A DNA stretch of 64,000 nucleotides from Paenirhizobium selenitireducens ATCC BAA-1503 (GCF_000518785.1 NZ_JAEG01000001.1:372001-436000), one strand, 5' to 3'; shown: positions 29,425-38,684, counted from the stretch's first letter. Made by a program: numbers and translations. The notes: generated from the sequence alone by a model not told the origin.

Positions 29425-30714
29425 GTGGCGGGAAAGACATCCAATCAGGTCTTTGGCAAGCGACGGCAGGAGCATGTCGTGATCCTCGCCAGCGGCGACA
29501 GGATTCGCCACATGACCGTGCGCCCCTGGATGGCGGCAATCGCCTTCTGCTTCGTCGGCGTCATGGCGATCGGCTATCTCGGCGCCACGACCTATCTCGT
29601 CTTCCGCGACAACCTGATCGGCGCCTCGATGGCGCGCCAGGCCCGCATGCAACACGAATATGAAGACCGAATCGCAGCACTCCGCGCCCAGGTCGACCGC
29701 GTCACCTCCCGCCAGTTGCTCGATCAGCAGGTGGTCGAGGACAAGGTCGAAAAGCTGCTGGAACAGCAAGTGGCGCTGGCCTCCCGGCATGGACGCCTGG
29801 ACGCCCTGCTCGACCGCGCCCAGGCCGTCGGCGAACTGCCCGAATCAGGGCCGGTGCCGACCATCAAGCCCGGCGAACCGAACAAGCAGGCCAGCCTTTC
29901 GGGCGGTGCCGCCGCGATCGAAAACCTGCTCGGCGGCGGCAAGGCCGAACCGGCGCAGAAGACGTCGGCCCTCGGCTACGTGCCACTCACCGACACCGTG
30001 GCCGATCGCGCCGACCGGCTGTTCTCGCACATGACGCTGTCGCTGAAGGACATCGAACAGGACCAGATCGACCGGATCCAGCAGCTCACGAGCGGCGCGA
30101 CCGAGACCGCCGAGGAAATCTCCGGCATCCTGCTGCGCAACGGCATTCCGCTCGACGAGGCGGCGAACGCCGATGCAGCCGAGGGGATCGGCGGCCCCTA
30201 TGTCGCGCCGCAGTCCTCCACGCCGTTCAACGCCTCGCTGAACGAGCTCGATGCGGCGCTCACCCGTCTTGAGACCATGCGCGGCACGGCAAAGCGCATG
30301 CCCTTTGCCAATCCCGCCCCCGGCAAGGACATCACCAGCCGCTTCGGCAACCGCCCCGACCCTTTCCTCGGCGGCCTTGCCATGCATGCCGGGATCGATT
30401 TCCGCTCGCCGGTCGGCGGCGAAATCAGGAGCACCGGCGCCGGCAAGATCATCGCCGCCGGTCCGGCCGGCGGCTACGGCAACATGGTCGAGATCGACCA
30501 CGGCCTCGGCCTGACGACGCGCTTCGGCCACATGTCGCGCGTGCTGGTCAAGGTCGGCGACGAGGTGGCGAGCGGCGACGTGATCGGTCTGTCGGGCAGT
30601 ACCGGCCGCTCCACCGGCCCGCACCTGCACTACGAGGTCCGCCGCAACGGCGAGGCGCTCGACCCGATGCGCTTCCTCAATGCCGGCATGAAACTGACAA
30701 CGTTGATCGATTGA
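29425..30714 (+). CDS. M23 (LytM) family metallopeptidase, membrane-anchored
   Basis: A 429-residue periplasmic peptidoglycan endopeptidase or activator. One N-terminal membrane segment (about residues 36-60), a coiled-coil region with many Q, E and L (about 75-130), then a C-terminal M23 domain with intact zinc ligands: HAGIDF (about 321) and HLHYEV (about 400). Starts with GTG behind an AAGGGAG site. It resembles rhizobial polar-growth M23 proteins of the RgsM type, but I cannot confirm orthology. TTAA-rich sequence (29340-29365) lies upstream. Confidence 0.88.
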   Translation: MAGKTSNQVFGKRRQEHVVILASGDRIRHMTVRPWMAAIAFCFVGVMAIGYLGATTYLVFRDNLIGASMARQARMQHEYEDRIAALRAQVDRVTSRQLLDQQVVEDKVEKLLEQQVALASRHGRLDALLDRAQAVGELPESGPVPTIKPGEPNKQASLSGGAAAIENLLGGGKAEPAQKTSALGYVPLTDTVADRADRLFSHMTLSLKDIEQDQIDRIQQLTSGATETAEEISGILLRNGIPLDEAANADAAEGIGGPYVAPQSSTPFNASLNELDAALTRLETMRGTAKRMPFANPAPGKDITSRFGNRPDPFLGGLAMHAGIDFRSPVGGEIRSTGAGKIIAAGPAGGYGNMVEIDHGLGLTTRFGHMSRVLVKVGDEVASGDVIGLSGSTGRSTGPHLHYEVRRNGEALDPMRFLNAGMKLTTLID

Positions 30715-30766
30715 CCGGCCGGCGCCGGGCTGTAAAGTGGACCATGCCCGCAACGCCGGATCAGCC

Positions 30767-31390
30767 ATGGAACCGCAAGCCCTTCTCGCTTTCGCCCTCG
30801 CCTTCTTCGTCTTTGCCGCGAGCCCCGGCCCCGACAACATGACGATCATGGCGCGCACGGTGTCGCACGGCGCCTCGTCGGGTATCGCCTACGGGATCGG
30901 AACCGTGATCGGCATCCTCATCTATCTGGCGCTCGCCGCCTTCGGCCTGTCGCTCATCGCCAGCGAAATGGGCCTCGTCATGACCGTGCTGCGCTATGGC
31001 GGCGCGGCCTGGCTCATCTACATGGGTATCCGGCTATGGACAGCGAAGCCGGTCATCGCCGAGCTTGCCGAACCGGAGCGCGGCCGCGACCTCGTGACGG
31101 TCTGCTTCACCGCGATTGCGCTCAACCTCGGCAACCCGAAAATGCCGCTCTTCTACCTCGCCCTTCTGCCGAACTTCGTCGGTGCGGACTTCTCCGCCGG
31201 CGGCTATATGTCGCTTGCCGCAGTCATCCTCGCCGTCGAGATGGTGGTGGTCGGAGGCCATGTCTGGATCGCCGGGCGCGCGCGGCGCCTGCTCAGCACC
31301 CCGCGCATCGTCAGGGCCGTCAATCGCGGAGCGGGTACGGTGCTCGCCTGCGCCGGGATCGCGGTAATTGCCACGCATCGCGGCAGTTGA
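30767..31390 (+). CDS. LysE/RhtB family amino-acid exporter
   Basis: A 207-residue inner-membrane protein with about six hydrophobic segments. It starts MEPQALLAFALAFFVFAASPGPDNM, the family signature in which the PGPD/N motif ends the first helix, and has NLGNPKMPLFYLALLPNFV near the middle, matching the conserved N.GNPK..LF motif. Expected to export amino acids or their derivatives; substrate unknown. ATG 30767 gives the standard N-terminus; a GTG at 30737 is in frame. It follows the M23 gene by 52 bp. Confidence 0.88.
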   Translation: MEPQALLAFALAFFVFAASPGPDNMTIMARTVSHGASSGIAYGIGTVIGILIYLALAAFGLSLIASEMGLVMTVLRYGGAAWLIYMGIRLWTAKPVIAELAEPERGRDLVTVCFTAIALNLGNPKMPLFYLALLPNFVGADFSAGGYMSLAAVILAVEMVVVGGHVWIAGRARRLLSTPRIVRAVNRGAGTVLACAGIAVIATHRGS

Positions 31391-31432
31391 TCCGACTATT
31401 CATCCTTTGTTACTGCAAATCCGGCAGTTTCC

Positions 31433-31461
31433 TTGACTTTCAAGCATTTTGGCACTATCCC
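31433..31461 (+). promoter_or_regulatory. Probable sigma-70 promoter of the DEAD-box gene
   Basis: CTTGACT with 17 nt to TATCCC matches the alphaproteobacterial housekeeping pattern (CTTGAC-N17-CTATAT). It lies about 75 bp upstream of the TTG start, in an otherwise empty region that is less GC-rich than its surroundings. Confidence 0.6.
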
Positions 31462-31534
31462 GCGCTGACGTTAACGCCCACGTCCAGGGCGGCACAATAG
31501 CGTTCGCAAGAACCGGAACGGAACAGATTCCCCT

Positions 31535-33061
31535 TTGACCACATTTTCTGACCTTGGCCTGAGCCAAAAAGTACTTTCTGCCGTCACCGACGCCGGCTAC
31601 ACCGTGCCGACGCCGATTCAGGCTGGCGCCATCCCGTTTGCCCTGCAGCGCCGCGACATTTGCGGCATCGCGCAGACCGGCACGGGCAAGACCGCTTCCT
31701 TCGTACTGCCCATGCTGACACTGCTCGAAAACGGCCGGGCCCGCGCCCGGATGCCGCGCACGCTGATCCTCGAGCCGACCCGCGAACTGGCCGCCCAGGT
31801 CGCCGAAAACTTCGAGAAATACGGCAAGAACCACAAGCTGAACGTTGCGCTGCTGATCGGTGGTGTGTCCTTCGAAGAGCAGAACCGCAAGCTCGAACGT
31901 GGCGCCGACGTGCTGATCTGCACGCCTGGCCGCCTACTCGACCATTGCGAACGCGGCAAGCTGCTGATGACCGGTGTCGAGATCCTCGTCATCGACGAAG
32001 CCGACCGCATGCTCGACATGGGCTTCATCCCGGACATCGAGCGAATCGCCAAGATGATCCCGTTCACCCGCCAGACGCTGTTCTTCTCGGCCACCATGCC
32101 GCCGGAGATCCAGAAGCTCGCGGACCGCTTCCTGCAGAACCCGGAACGCGTCGAAGTCTCGTTGCCGTCCTCGACGGCCACTACCGTGACGCAGCGCCTC
32201 GTCGCCGCCCACAACAAGGACTACGAAAAGCGTTCGACGCTGCGCGACCTGATCCGTTCGCAGCAGGACCTGAAGAACGCCATCATCTTCTGCAACCGCA
32301 AGAAGGATGTCGCCGACCTGTTCCGCTCGCTCGAGCGCCACGGCTTCTCGGTCGGCGCCCTGCACGGCGACATGGACCAGCGCTCGCGCACGGCCATGCT
32401 GGCGGGCTTCAAGGACAACCAGATCACCCTGCTCGTCGCCTCCGACGTCGCGGCCCGCGGCCTCGACATTCCGGACGTCAGCCACGTCTTCAATTTCGAC
32501 GTTCCGATCCATGCCGAGGACTATGTCCACCGCATCGGCCGTACCGGTCGTGCCGGCCGCTCCGGCGCTGCCTTCACGCTGGTGACCCGCAGCGACACCA
32601 AGTATCTCGACGCGATCGAAAAGCTGATCGGCAACAAGATCGAATGGCTCGACGGCGACGTCTCGTCGCTGCCGCCGATGGCCGAAAGCCATGATGAGGG
32701 CCGTGGCAAGCGTGGCTCGCGCGACAAGGACAAGGATAAGGACCGGGGACGTGAGCGCCGCAGCGGTCCCAAGACCGAGACAAGGGCCGAGCCCGTCAAG
32801 GCACGCGAGGCAGAACCCGCAAAGGCCCGCGAAGCAGAAGAAGTCATCGAACCGGTAAGGACCGAACCATTGAGCACCGAGCGCAAGGCAGACAGGCGAC
32901 CCACTCAAGGTAACCGCAGCGCGCGGCCGAACCCGGCCAATGACGATCAGCGCGAGCGCCGCCGCAGCCACTATCGCGATCATGACGACGGCCCGACCCC
33001 GGTCGGTTTCGGCGACGAAATCCCCGCCTTCATGCTGATCGTCGCTGCCGCGAAGTCCTAA
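31535..33061 (+). CDS. DEAD-box ATP-dependent RNA helicase, RhlE type
   Basis: A 508-residue RNA helicase with all motifs: Q-motif (PTPIQAGAIP), AQTGTGKT (about 45), PTRELAAQV, VIDEADRML (DEAD), FSATMP, DVAARGLDI and HRIGRTGRAG. The last 130 residues are a highly charged Arg/Lys/Glu tail with KAREAEPAKAREAEE repeats, likely RNA-binding and disordered. The likely roles are ribosome assembly, RNA turnover or cold response. The start codon is TTG (31535), which gives the normal N-terminus MTTFSDLGLS. The stop is followed at once by the NUDIX start. Confidence 0.92.
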   Translation: MTTFSDLGLSQKVLSAVTDAGYTVPTPIQAGAIPFALQRRDICGIAQTGTGKTASFVLPMLTLLENGRARARMPRTLILEPTRELAAQVAENFEKYGKNHKLNVALLIGGVSFEEQNRKLERGADVLICTPGRLLDHCERGKLLMTGVEILVIDEADRMLDMGFIPDIERIAKMIPFTRQTLFFSATMPPEIQKLADRFLQNPERVEVSLPSSTATTVTQRLVAAHNKDYEKRSTLRDLIRSQQDLKNAIIFCNRKKDVADLFRSLERHGFSVGALHGDMDQRSRTAMLAGFKDNQITLLVASDVAARGLDIPDVSHVFNFDVPIHAEDYVHRIGRTGRAGRSGAAFTLVTRSDTKYLDAIEKLIGNKIEWLDGDVSSLPPMAESHDEGRGKRGSRDKDKDKDRGRERRSGPKTETRAEPVKAREAEPAKAREAEEVIEPVRTEPLSTERKADRRPTQGNRSARPNPANDDQRERRRSHYRDHDDGPTPVGFGDEIPAFMLIVAAAKS

Positions 33062-33469
33062 GTGTCCAAGCCCGGCATCGATTTCCCCGGTGTCGGCGTC
33101 GGGTTGGCGATCCTGCGCGACGGCAAGCTATTGCTCTGCCGTCGTCTGAAGGCACCCGAAGCCGGATTCTGGAACATCGTCGGCGGCAAGGTGGATCACC
33201 TGGAGCCGGCGGCAGTCGCGGCTCGCCGCGAGGCCGAGGAAGAAACGGGCCTGGCGATCGGCGCGATCGAATTCGTCACCACGACGGAACAGATCATCGA
33301 AGCCGACGGCCAGCACTGGATCTCGCTGCTCTACAAGACCACCGACATTCAGGGCGAACCGCAACTGACCGAGCCGGACAAGCTGTCGGCCATCGGCTGG
33401 TTCGATCTCGACACGCTGCCCGAACCGCTGTCAGCCTTCACGCGCGCGCTTTTGCCTCATCTGCGCTGA
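33062..33469 (+). CDS. NUDIX hydrolase
   Basis: A 135-residue NUDIX pyrophosphohydrolase with a complete NUDIX box (GGKVDHLEP...REAEEETGL, about residues 40-62) and G.G..I..DGKLLL at the start. The fold and the W.IVGGKV context resemble dihydroneopterin-triphosphate or nucleotide-cleaning members, but substrate is unknown. It begins with GTG directly after the helicase TAA, so it is co-translated with that gene. Its last 39 bp overlap the convergent TfoX gene. Confidence 0.88.
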   Translation: MSKPGIDFPGVGVGLAILRDGKLLLCRRLKAPEAGFWNIVGGKVDHLEPAAVAARREAEEETGLAIGAIEFVTTTEQIIEADGQHWISLLYKTTDIQGEPQLTEPDKLSAIGWFDLDTLPEPLSAFTRALLPHLR

Positions 33470-33817
33470 GCCGCGCGGCCGTGCCGGCTTGACCTTGGCC
33501 GCCTCGGCCCTCAATCCCGCCTCGAAGGCCAGCCGCACCCATTTCGCCATCTCGTCCGGATCGTCATAGGCGTCCTCCGGCACCGACCAGTAGGGCATGG
33601 CGACGGGGTTCTTGCCCTCGCGCTGATAGACCCACTGGCGCGCGCCGGCGGTCGAGAACGCCGGTGCCGTCTGCGCATCGGCCTTCAGCATCAGCTCGTC
33701 GAACAGGTAGAGGGCGATGATCACGCCCTGGTGGTAGATGCCCTTGCCGCTGAACATGCGCTTGATGCCAACCGGCCCGAGCGACGAGAAGACTTCCTCG
33801 ATCTCGACATTGTCCAT
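33431..33817 (-). CDS. TfoX/Sxy N-terminal domain protein
   Basis: A 128-residue protein with a TfoX-N domain: MDNVEIEEVFSSLGPVGIKRMFSGKGIY at the start and MPYWSVPEDAYDDPDEMAKWV later follow the family pattern; the tail is basic. The C-terminal TfoX domain of the gammaproteobacterial competence regulator is absent, as in most alphaproteobacterial members, whose role is unknown. It lies 4 bp after the molybdopterin fusion gene and is therefore the probable last gene of the Mo-hydroxylase maturation operon. Confidence 0.82.
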   Translation of the reverse strand: MDNVEIEEVFSSLGPVGIKRMFSGKGIYHQGVIIALYLFDELMLKADAQTAPAFSTAGARQWVYQREGKNPVAMPYWSVPEDAYDDPDEMAKWVRLAFEAGLRAEAAKVKPARPRGSAQMRQKRAREG

Positions 33818-33821
33818 GCGC

Positions 33822-35459
33822 CTACCCCTTCAGGATTCCGCCGGCCGCGATCACGGCCTCGGGCGTATCGACGTCCAGCCGGGCGGCGACGCCGATCTCG
33901 ACGTCGACGATCGGCAGGCCGGCAGTCTCGATGATCGGCCGGGCGCCGATGTCGCCTTCGAGCGACTTGATCGCCTCGAAGGTCGAGCGCGGCAGGATGA
34001 CCGGATTGCCGCGCTTGCCGCAGGCGACGGCGCGCACGATCGAGCGGCCTGCCGATGCGCGAAAGGCCGAGACCAGCGCGTGTAGATCGCTGACCGAGAC
34101 GCCCGGCATGTCGGCGAGCATGACCAGCACGCCGTCGGCGCCGCCCGCATTGGCCGCGGCAAAGCCGGCTTTCAGCGAACTCGCCATGCCGCTCGCATAG
34201 TCGGGATTGTCGACGCAGGCGACGGCGAGGCCCGTCAGGCTGTCGGCGATCTCCAAGGCGCGATGGCCGGTGACGACGATGACCTCGCCCGCTCCCGCCA
34301 CGAGCGCGTTCCGCGCCGAGCGGCGCACGAGCGGCTCGCCTTCGAATTCGGCCAGCAGCTTGTGCCGCCCGCTCTCGCCCATGCGGCTTGCCTTGCCGGC
34401 GGCGAGAAGCACGATCGCCACCTTGAGCGGCTGGAGTTCGACATCGGTCGCCAGTTCGCGCGGCAGGGGCCGGCTTGGAATTTCCATCAGCAGTCCTCCG
34501 ACGCCCAGCCCCGTCAGTTCGTGGGCCGTCGGCGTCTCGCCGGCCAGGAGCCGGTTCAGCACCCAGTCGAAGCCGTTTTCCTTGGGCGAGCGGGCGCAGC
34601 CGGGCGCACCGATCACCGGGACACCCTCGACATGGCCGAGCACCAGCAGATTGCCGGGATCGACGGGAAGCCCCACCTGATCGACCACACCGCCGGCCAT
34701 GCGGATCGATTCGGGGATGACGTCGACGGCATCGCACATGGCCGAGGCGCCGAAGACGACGATCATCGGCGGCCGGGTGTCGGTCCGCCGCAAGGCATTC
34801 TCGATCGCCGCGGCAACCGCTTCGGCCCGATGCGCGACCCGCTGTTCGGCCACCAGTTCGCTCGACGAGGGGGCCAGGCGCTGCTCCAGCACCCGCGCGG
34901 TCTTGTCCATCACCGAGGGTTTCAGCGACGGCAGTTCGGTGGCGATCAGCTGGACGGCGTGCGGCCGGTAGGGTTTGAGCCGGAAGGCGGCACCTTCGGT
35001 GAGGATGGCCCGCGCCTGCTCGACGCTGTCCCCGGGCACCGCGAGCGGGATGATCTTGACGGTCGCCACCAGATCGCCGCTGCGCACGTCGCTATGATCG
35101 GCGAGACAGGCGAGCGTGATCGCCGGATCGACACGGTTGAAGCGGTCGACCAGCGCCTTGTCGGCGACGAACAGGCCATTGCAGGTGGCGTGGAAATTGA
35201 CGCGGCCGGTGGAGGCCGGGGTAAGCCGCAGATTGGCCGGATCGATCACCGAGGCGCAGTGCTCCGCCGCCACGTCCTCGCCGAGGTCGCCCGCCTCCAT
35301 GCGACAGGCAATCACGCTGGCAATGCCCGCCTCGCCCAGTGCCGCAACGTCTACCGCCCCGAGTACATGCCCCTTCGGCAAGCGCCCGGCGAACAGCTTC
35401 ACCGCATGGGCGAGGATCAGGCCCTCGGCGTCGCTCGTGGCGAACTCCCCGAAGATCAT
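33822..35459 (-). CDS. Molybdopterin-binding / MocA-like nucleotidyltransferase fusion
   Basis: A 545-residue two-domain protein. Residues 1 to about 330 are MoeA/MoaB-like (FATSDAEGLILAHAV start; MIVVFGASAMCDAVDVIPESI and LVLGHVEGVPVIGAPGCARSP as the molybdopterin-binding part). Residues about 345-545 are a MobA/MocA nucleotidyltransferase (VLLAAGKASRMG, KLLAEFEGEPLV, VMLADMP, GKRGNPVILP). Members act in finishing the molybdenum cofactor, typically the cytosine dinucleotide form used by xanthine-oxidase-family enzymes. Start codon overlaps the XdhC stop by 4 bp (ATGA). Confidence 0.85.
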   Translation of the reverse strand: MIFGEFATSDAEGLILAHAVKLFAGRLPKGHVLGAVDVAALGEAGIASVIACRMEAGDLGEDVAAEHCASVIDPANLRLTPASTGRVNFHATCNGLFVADKALVDRFNRVDPAITLACLADHSDVRSGDLVATVKIIPLAVPGDSVEQARAILTEGAAFRLKPYRPHAVQLIATELPSLKPSVMDKTARVLEQRLAPSSSELVAEQRVAHRAEAVAAAIENALRRTDTRPPMIVVFGASAMCDAVDVIPESIRMAGGVVDQVGLPVDPGNLLVLGHVEGVPVIGAPGCARSPKENGFDWVLNRLLAGETPTAHELTGLGVGGLLMEIPSRPLPRELATDVELQPLKVAIVLLAAGKASRMGESGRHKLLAEFEGEPLVRRSARNALVAGAGEVIVVTGHRALEIADSLTGLAVACVDNPDYASGMASSLKAGFAAANAGGADGVLVMLADMPGVSVSDLHALVSAFRASAGRSIVRAVACGKRGNPVILPRSTFEAIKSLEGDIGARPIIETAGLPIVDVEIGVAARLDVDTPEAVIAAGGILKG

Positions 35460-36163
35460 GTGGGCTCGCCTCCGGCAGCGGTCAGCGAGCGCCGGCGGAA
35501 GGCCTGGATGACGTCCGCCAGGGTGGCGACCGCGATCTCGGCCGGGGTCGCGGCGCCGATGTCAATGCCGACCGGCGCCGAGATGCGGGCGATCTCCGCG
35601 TCGGAAAAGCCCTGCGCCATCAGCCGCTCGACTCGCTTCGCATGGGTCTTTCGGCTGCCGAGCGCGCCGACATAGAAACAGCCGGCCTTCAGCGCCGCGG
35701 CGATCGCAAAGTCGTCGATCTTCGGATCATGGGTGACGGCGACCAGGGCGCTGTAGCGATCGAGCGGGCGGGTGGAGAGCACATCCTCCGGCCAGTCGGC
35801 GACCAGATCGACACCGGAAAAGCGTTCCGGCGTGGCAAAGGCGGTGCGCGGATCGATGATGCTCATGTCATAGCCGGCGATCGCCGCCATGGGATAGAGC
35901 GCCTGGCTGATATGCACCGCGCCGATCACCACGATGCGCGGCGGCGGCAGGTGGGCATTGAGGAAGAGCGGGCGCCCGTCGATCTCGACGGCACCGGACT
36001 TGCCGGAGCGGAAGCGCTGAGCGATCTCCGCGCCGAGCGCGCCTTCGACGGCAACGCCTTCGACCACCACCCGGTCGTGAGCGTCGGCCAGATCGGTGAT
36101 CAGGATCGCCGCCTGCCGTGCTGCCCGCGCCGCGTTGAGCGCCTTGAGACTGGAGAGCTGCAT
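35456..36163 (-). CDS. XdhC-family protein, Rossmann half
   Basis: A 235-residue protein equal to the C-terminal (XdhC Rossmann) portion of XdhC/CoxF: PRIVVIGAVHISQALYPMA (nucleotide-binding turn in place of the usual GAGHV), a VAVTHDPKIDDFAI segment and YVGALGSRKTHAKRVERL. XdhC proteins bind Mo cofactor and add the sulfido ligand before insertion. The N-terminal half is encoded by the separate gene just upstream, which overlaps by one base (TGATG). Confidence 0.87.
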   Translation of the reverse strand: MQLSSLKALNAARAARQAAILITDLADAHDRVVVEGVAVEGALGAEIAQRFRSGKSGAVEIDGRPLFLNAHLPPPRIVVIGAVHISQALYPMAAIAGYDMSIIDPRTAFATPERFSGVDLVADWPEDVLSTRPLDRYSALVAVTHDPKIDDFAIAAALKAGCFYVGALGSRKTHAKRVERLMAQGFSDAEIARISAPVGIDIGAATPAEIAVATLADVIQAFRRRSLTAAGGEPT

Positions 36164-36492
36164 CAGGAAAGCCTCTCGACGAAGACGCGGATCTTGCCGC
36201 CGCAGGAGAGCCCGACCCGCCAGGCGGTTTCGTCGGCCACGCCGAATTCAAGCATCTTCGCCCGGCCCGACTGCAGCACGTCGAGCGCCTCGGTGATCAC
36301 AGCGCCCTCGACGCAGCCGCCCGAGACAGACCCTTCGAAATTGCCGTCCGCATCGATCACCAGATGGCTTCCGACCGGACGCGGCGCCGAGCCCCAGGTC
36401 TCGACGACGGTGGCGACCGCCACCTGACGCCCCTGGCCGATCCAGTCCTCGGCGATGAAAAGCGGATCCCTTGTCTGCATGTCGGTGGTCAT
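36163..36492 (-). CDS. XdhC/CoxI-family protein, N-terminal half
   Basis: A 109-residue protein that matches the XdhC_CoxI N-terminal domain: VATVVETWGSAPRPVGSHLVI, then GSVSGGCVEGAV and GLSCGGKIRVFVE, with both conserved cysteines. With the next gene it makes up a complete XdhC, encoded in two cistrons. Start ATG at 36492 overlaps the VWA gene's TGA by 4 bp (ATGA). The frame stays open further upstream, but that stretch belongs to the VWA gene in another frame. Confidence 0.85.
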   Translation of the reverse strand: MTTDMQTRDPLFIAEDWIGQGRQVAVATVVETWGSAPRPVGSHLVIDADGNFEGSVSGGCVEGAVITEALDVLQSGRAKMLEFGVADETAWRVGLSCGGKIRVFVERLS

Positions 36493-37751
36493 TGGAGCCC
36501 CCTCAAGGTGCGCAGAAGCCGGTGCGGATCGCCCTTGTCCGTGGACGTTACCGAAAGCGCACCGACCAGATCGGACAGCGAATTGAGATTGTGGACCGGC
36601 CGCAATTCGTCGACATGCGGCAGCATGGCGCGCACGCCCCGCGCCCGCGCCTCGAAGCCTTCGAAGCGCAGCAGCGGATTGAGCCAGATCAGCCGCCGAC
36701 AGGAGCGGTGCAGGCGATCGGTCTCGGTGGCCAGCAGTTCCGCCCCCTCGCGTTCCAGCCCGTCGGTGATCAAGAGCACGATGGCGCCCTGGCCCAGCAC
36801 GCGGCGCGCCCATTGGTGGTTGAACTCCTTCAGCGTCTCGCCGATCCGCGTGCCGCCCGACCAGTCGCGCACCGCATCCGTGCATTGGTCGATCGCCTCG
36901 TCGGGATCGCGATTGCGCATCTGCCGCGTGACATTGGTCAGCCGCGTGCCGAAGACGAAGGTGTGCACGCGCCGGCGCCGCTCGGTCAACACATGGAGGA
37001 AATGCAGGAAGATGCGGGTGTACTGGCTCATCGAGCCGGAAATGTCGGCGAGGATGACGAGCGGCGGCGGCTGTCGGCGGCGCTCGCGATATTTCGGCAG
37101 GATCAGATCGCCGCCGGTGCGCATCGCCGCCCGCATCATCGCCCGCGGATCGACATGGCGCGACCGCGAGGTCGGCTGGTAGCGCCGCATCGGCACCTGA
37201 TCGAAGGGCATGGTCATGCGCTCGATTTCGCGCCTCGCCTGCGACAGCTCCTCGGCCGACATCTGGGCAAAGTCCGTGCGACGCAGCACCTCGCTACCCG
37301 AGACGGTGAAGCGGGCGTCGATCTCGATGTCCGGCTCGTCGCGCTCGCGGCTCTGGCGCTCGCGCTCGGCAAACAGCGCGTCGCTCACCCGCGACGATCC
37401 GGCCTTGGCCTTCTCGCGCTCGCTGCTGTCCAGCGCCACCGGCGACATCATGGCGATCATCTTGTTGATCAGGTCACGCGAGCGCCAGAACAGGCGAAAC
37501 GCTTCGTCGAACACCGGCTGGTCCTCGTGCCGCTTGACGAGTACGGCCGAGAGCGCCGCATGGAATTCCTCGCGCGAACCGATGCCGATCGCATCGATGG
37601 CAGCGATCGCATCGGCAACGGCTCCGGGACCGGGCTTGAGCCCGGCGCGGCGCAGGACGCGGGCGAAATAGACGATGTTGTCGGCGAGCCGCCCGTCGCC
37701 GATCGGCGGCGTCACGACGACAATGCCCTCCCCGGTTCCCGGCGTCTGCAT
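36489..37751 (-). CDS. CoxE-like VWA-domain protein
   Basis: A 420-residue protein with an alpha-helical N-terminal half and a C-terminal von Willebrand A domain containing an intact MIDAS motif (ILADISGSMS, about residue 232) plus TRIGETL and LLITDGLER. It is the CoxE type that pairs with a MoxR/CoxD ATPase; in CO-dehydrogenase systems this pair matures the [CuSMoO2] site or helps assemble the enzyme. Three bp after the ATPase gene; strong coupling. No cox structural gene in the window. Confidence 0.87.
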   Translation of the reverse strand: MQTPGTGEGIVVVTPPIGDGRLADNIVYFARVLRRAGLKPGPGAVADAIAAIDAIGIGSREEFHAALSAVLVKRHEDQPVFDEAFRLFWRSRDLINKMIAMMSPVALDSSEREKAKAGSSRVSDALFAERERQSRERDEPDIEIDARFTVSGSEVLRRTDFAQMSAEELSQARREIERMTMPFDQVPMRRYQPTSRSRHVDPRAMMRAAMRTGGDLILPKYRERRRQPPPLVILADISGSMSQYTRIFLHFLHVLTERRRRVHTFVFGTRLTNVTRQMRNRDPDEAIDQCTDAVRDWSGGTRIGETLKEFNHQWARRVLGQGAIVLLITDGLEREGAELLATETDRLHRSCRRLIWLNPLLRFEGFEARARGVRAMLPHVDELRPVHNLNSLSDLVGALSVTSTDKGDPHRLLRTLRGLQ

Positions 37752-37754
37752 GGC

Positions 37755-38684
37755 CTAGCCCGCCGCCAGCAGTTCGGCCTTGACCTCCGAGAGCACCTTG
37801 TGGCCCTCGCCGCCCTGGATCCGGGCAATGTCCTCCTGGTATTTCAGCAGCGTGCCGAGCGTGTCGGCAATGGTTTCCGGATCGAGCGCCAGCCGGTCGA
37901 GCTCGGTCAGCGCCGTCGCCCAGTCGATGGTCTCGGCAATGCCCGGGTTCTTGAACAGGTCGATGGTGCGGATCTTCTGCACATAGGCGACGATCTGGCG
38001 CGACAGCTGCTCGTTGCAGCCCGGCACCTTGCGCCGGATGATCGCCAGTTCCTCGGCGGCCTTCGGATAGTCGACCCAGTGGTAGAGACAGCGCCGTTTC
38101 AGCGCGTCATGCACCTCGCGGGTACGGTTGCTGGTGACGATGACGATCGGCGGCTCGGCCGCCTTGACCGTGCCGAACTCGGGAATGCTCACCTGGAAGT
38201 CGGACAGCACTTCCAAGAGGAAGGCCTCGAAGGCCTCGTCGGTGCGGTCGAGTTCGTCGATGAGGAAGACCGGCGCGCGGCCCGGCTCGCATTGCAGGGC
38301 CTGCAGCACCGGACGGCGGATCAGGTGGCGCTCGGAGAAGAGATCGTGCTCCAGCCGGTCGCGATCGGTAATGCCGGTCGCCTCGGCGAGGCGGATCTCC
38401 AGCATCTGCGCCGGATAGTTCCACTCGTAGACGGCGGATGCGACGTCGAGGCCTTCATAACATTGCAGGCGGATCAGCGGGCGGTCGAGCGCCTTGGCCA
38501 GCACCTTGGCGACCTCGGTCTTGCCGACGCCCGCTTCTCCTTCGAGAAAGAGCGGCCGCTGCATGCGAAGTGCCAGGAACAGCACGGTCGCCAGCGGTCG
38601 CCCCGCCAGGTAATCGTGCGCAGACAGGAGTTCGATGACGGCATCGATCGATGCCGGCAGGCCAGTTCTTGACGTCTCCGCCAT
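37755..38684 (-). CDS. MoxR/CoxD-family AAA+ ATPase
   Basis: A 309-residue AAA+ ATPase of the MoxR group: Walker A GEAGVGKTE (about residues 48-56), Walker B VFLIDELDR, sensor-1 VIVTSNRTRE and the C-terminal lid. Acts as a chaperone with the adjacent VWA protein. The ribosome site GGGGAGG is embedded in a 6-bp hairpin (38691-38708) that lies between the preceding stop codon and this start, so its translation may depend on the upstream gene being read. Confidence 0.9.
   Translation of the reverse strand: MAETSRTGLPASIDAVIELLSAHDYLAGRPLATVLFLALRMQRPLFLEGEAGVGKTEVAKVLAKALDRPLIRLQCYEGLDVASAVYEWNYPAQMLEIRLAEATGITDRDRLEHDLFSERHLIRRPVLQALQCEPGRAPVFLIDELDRTDEAFEAFLLEVLSDFQVSIPEFGTVKAAEPPIVIVTSNRTREVHDALKRRCLYHWVDYPKAAEELAIIRRKVPGCNEQLSRQIVAYVQKIRTIDLFKNPGIAETIDWATALTELDRLALDPETIADTLGTLLKYQEDIARIQGGEGHKVLSEVKAELLAAG

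Noticed and set aside
36471-38672. 733-codon plus-strand open frame
   Set aside because: Antisense to the VWA and MoxR genes, which have complete catalytic motifs.
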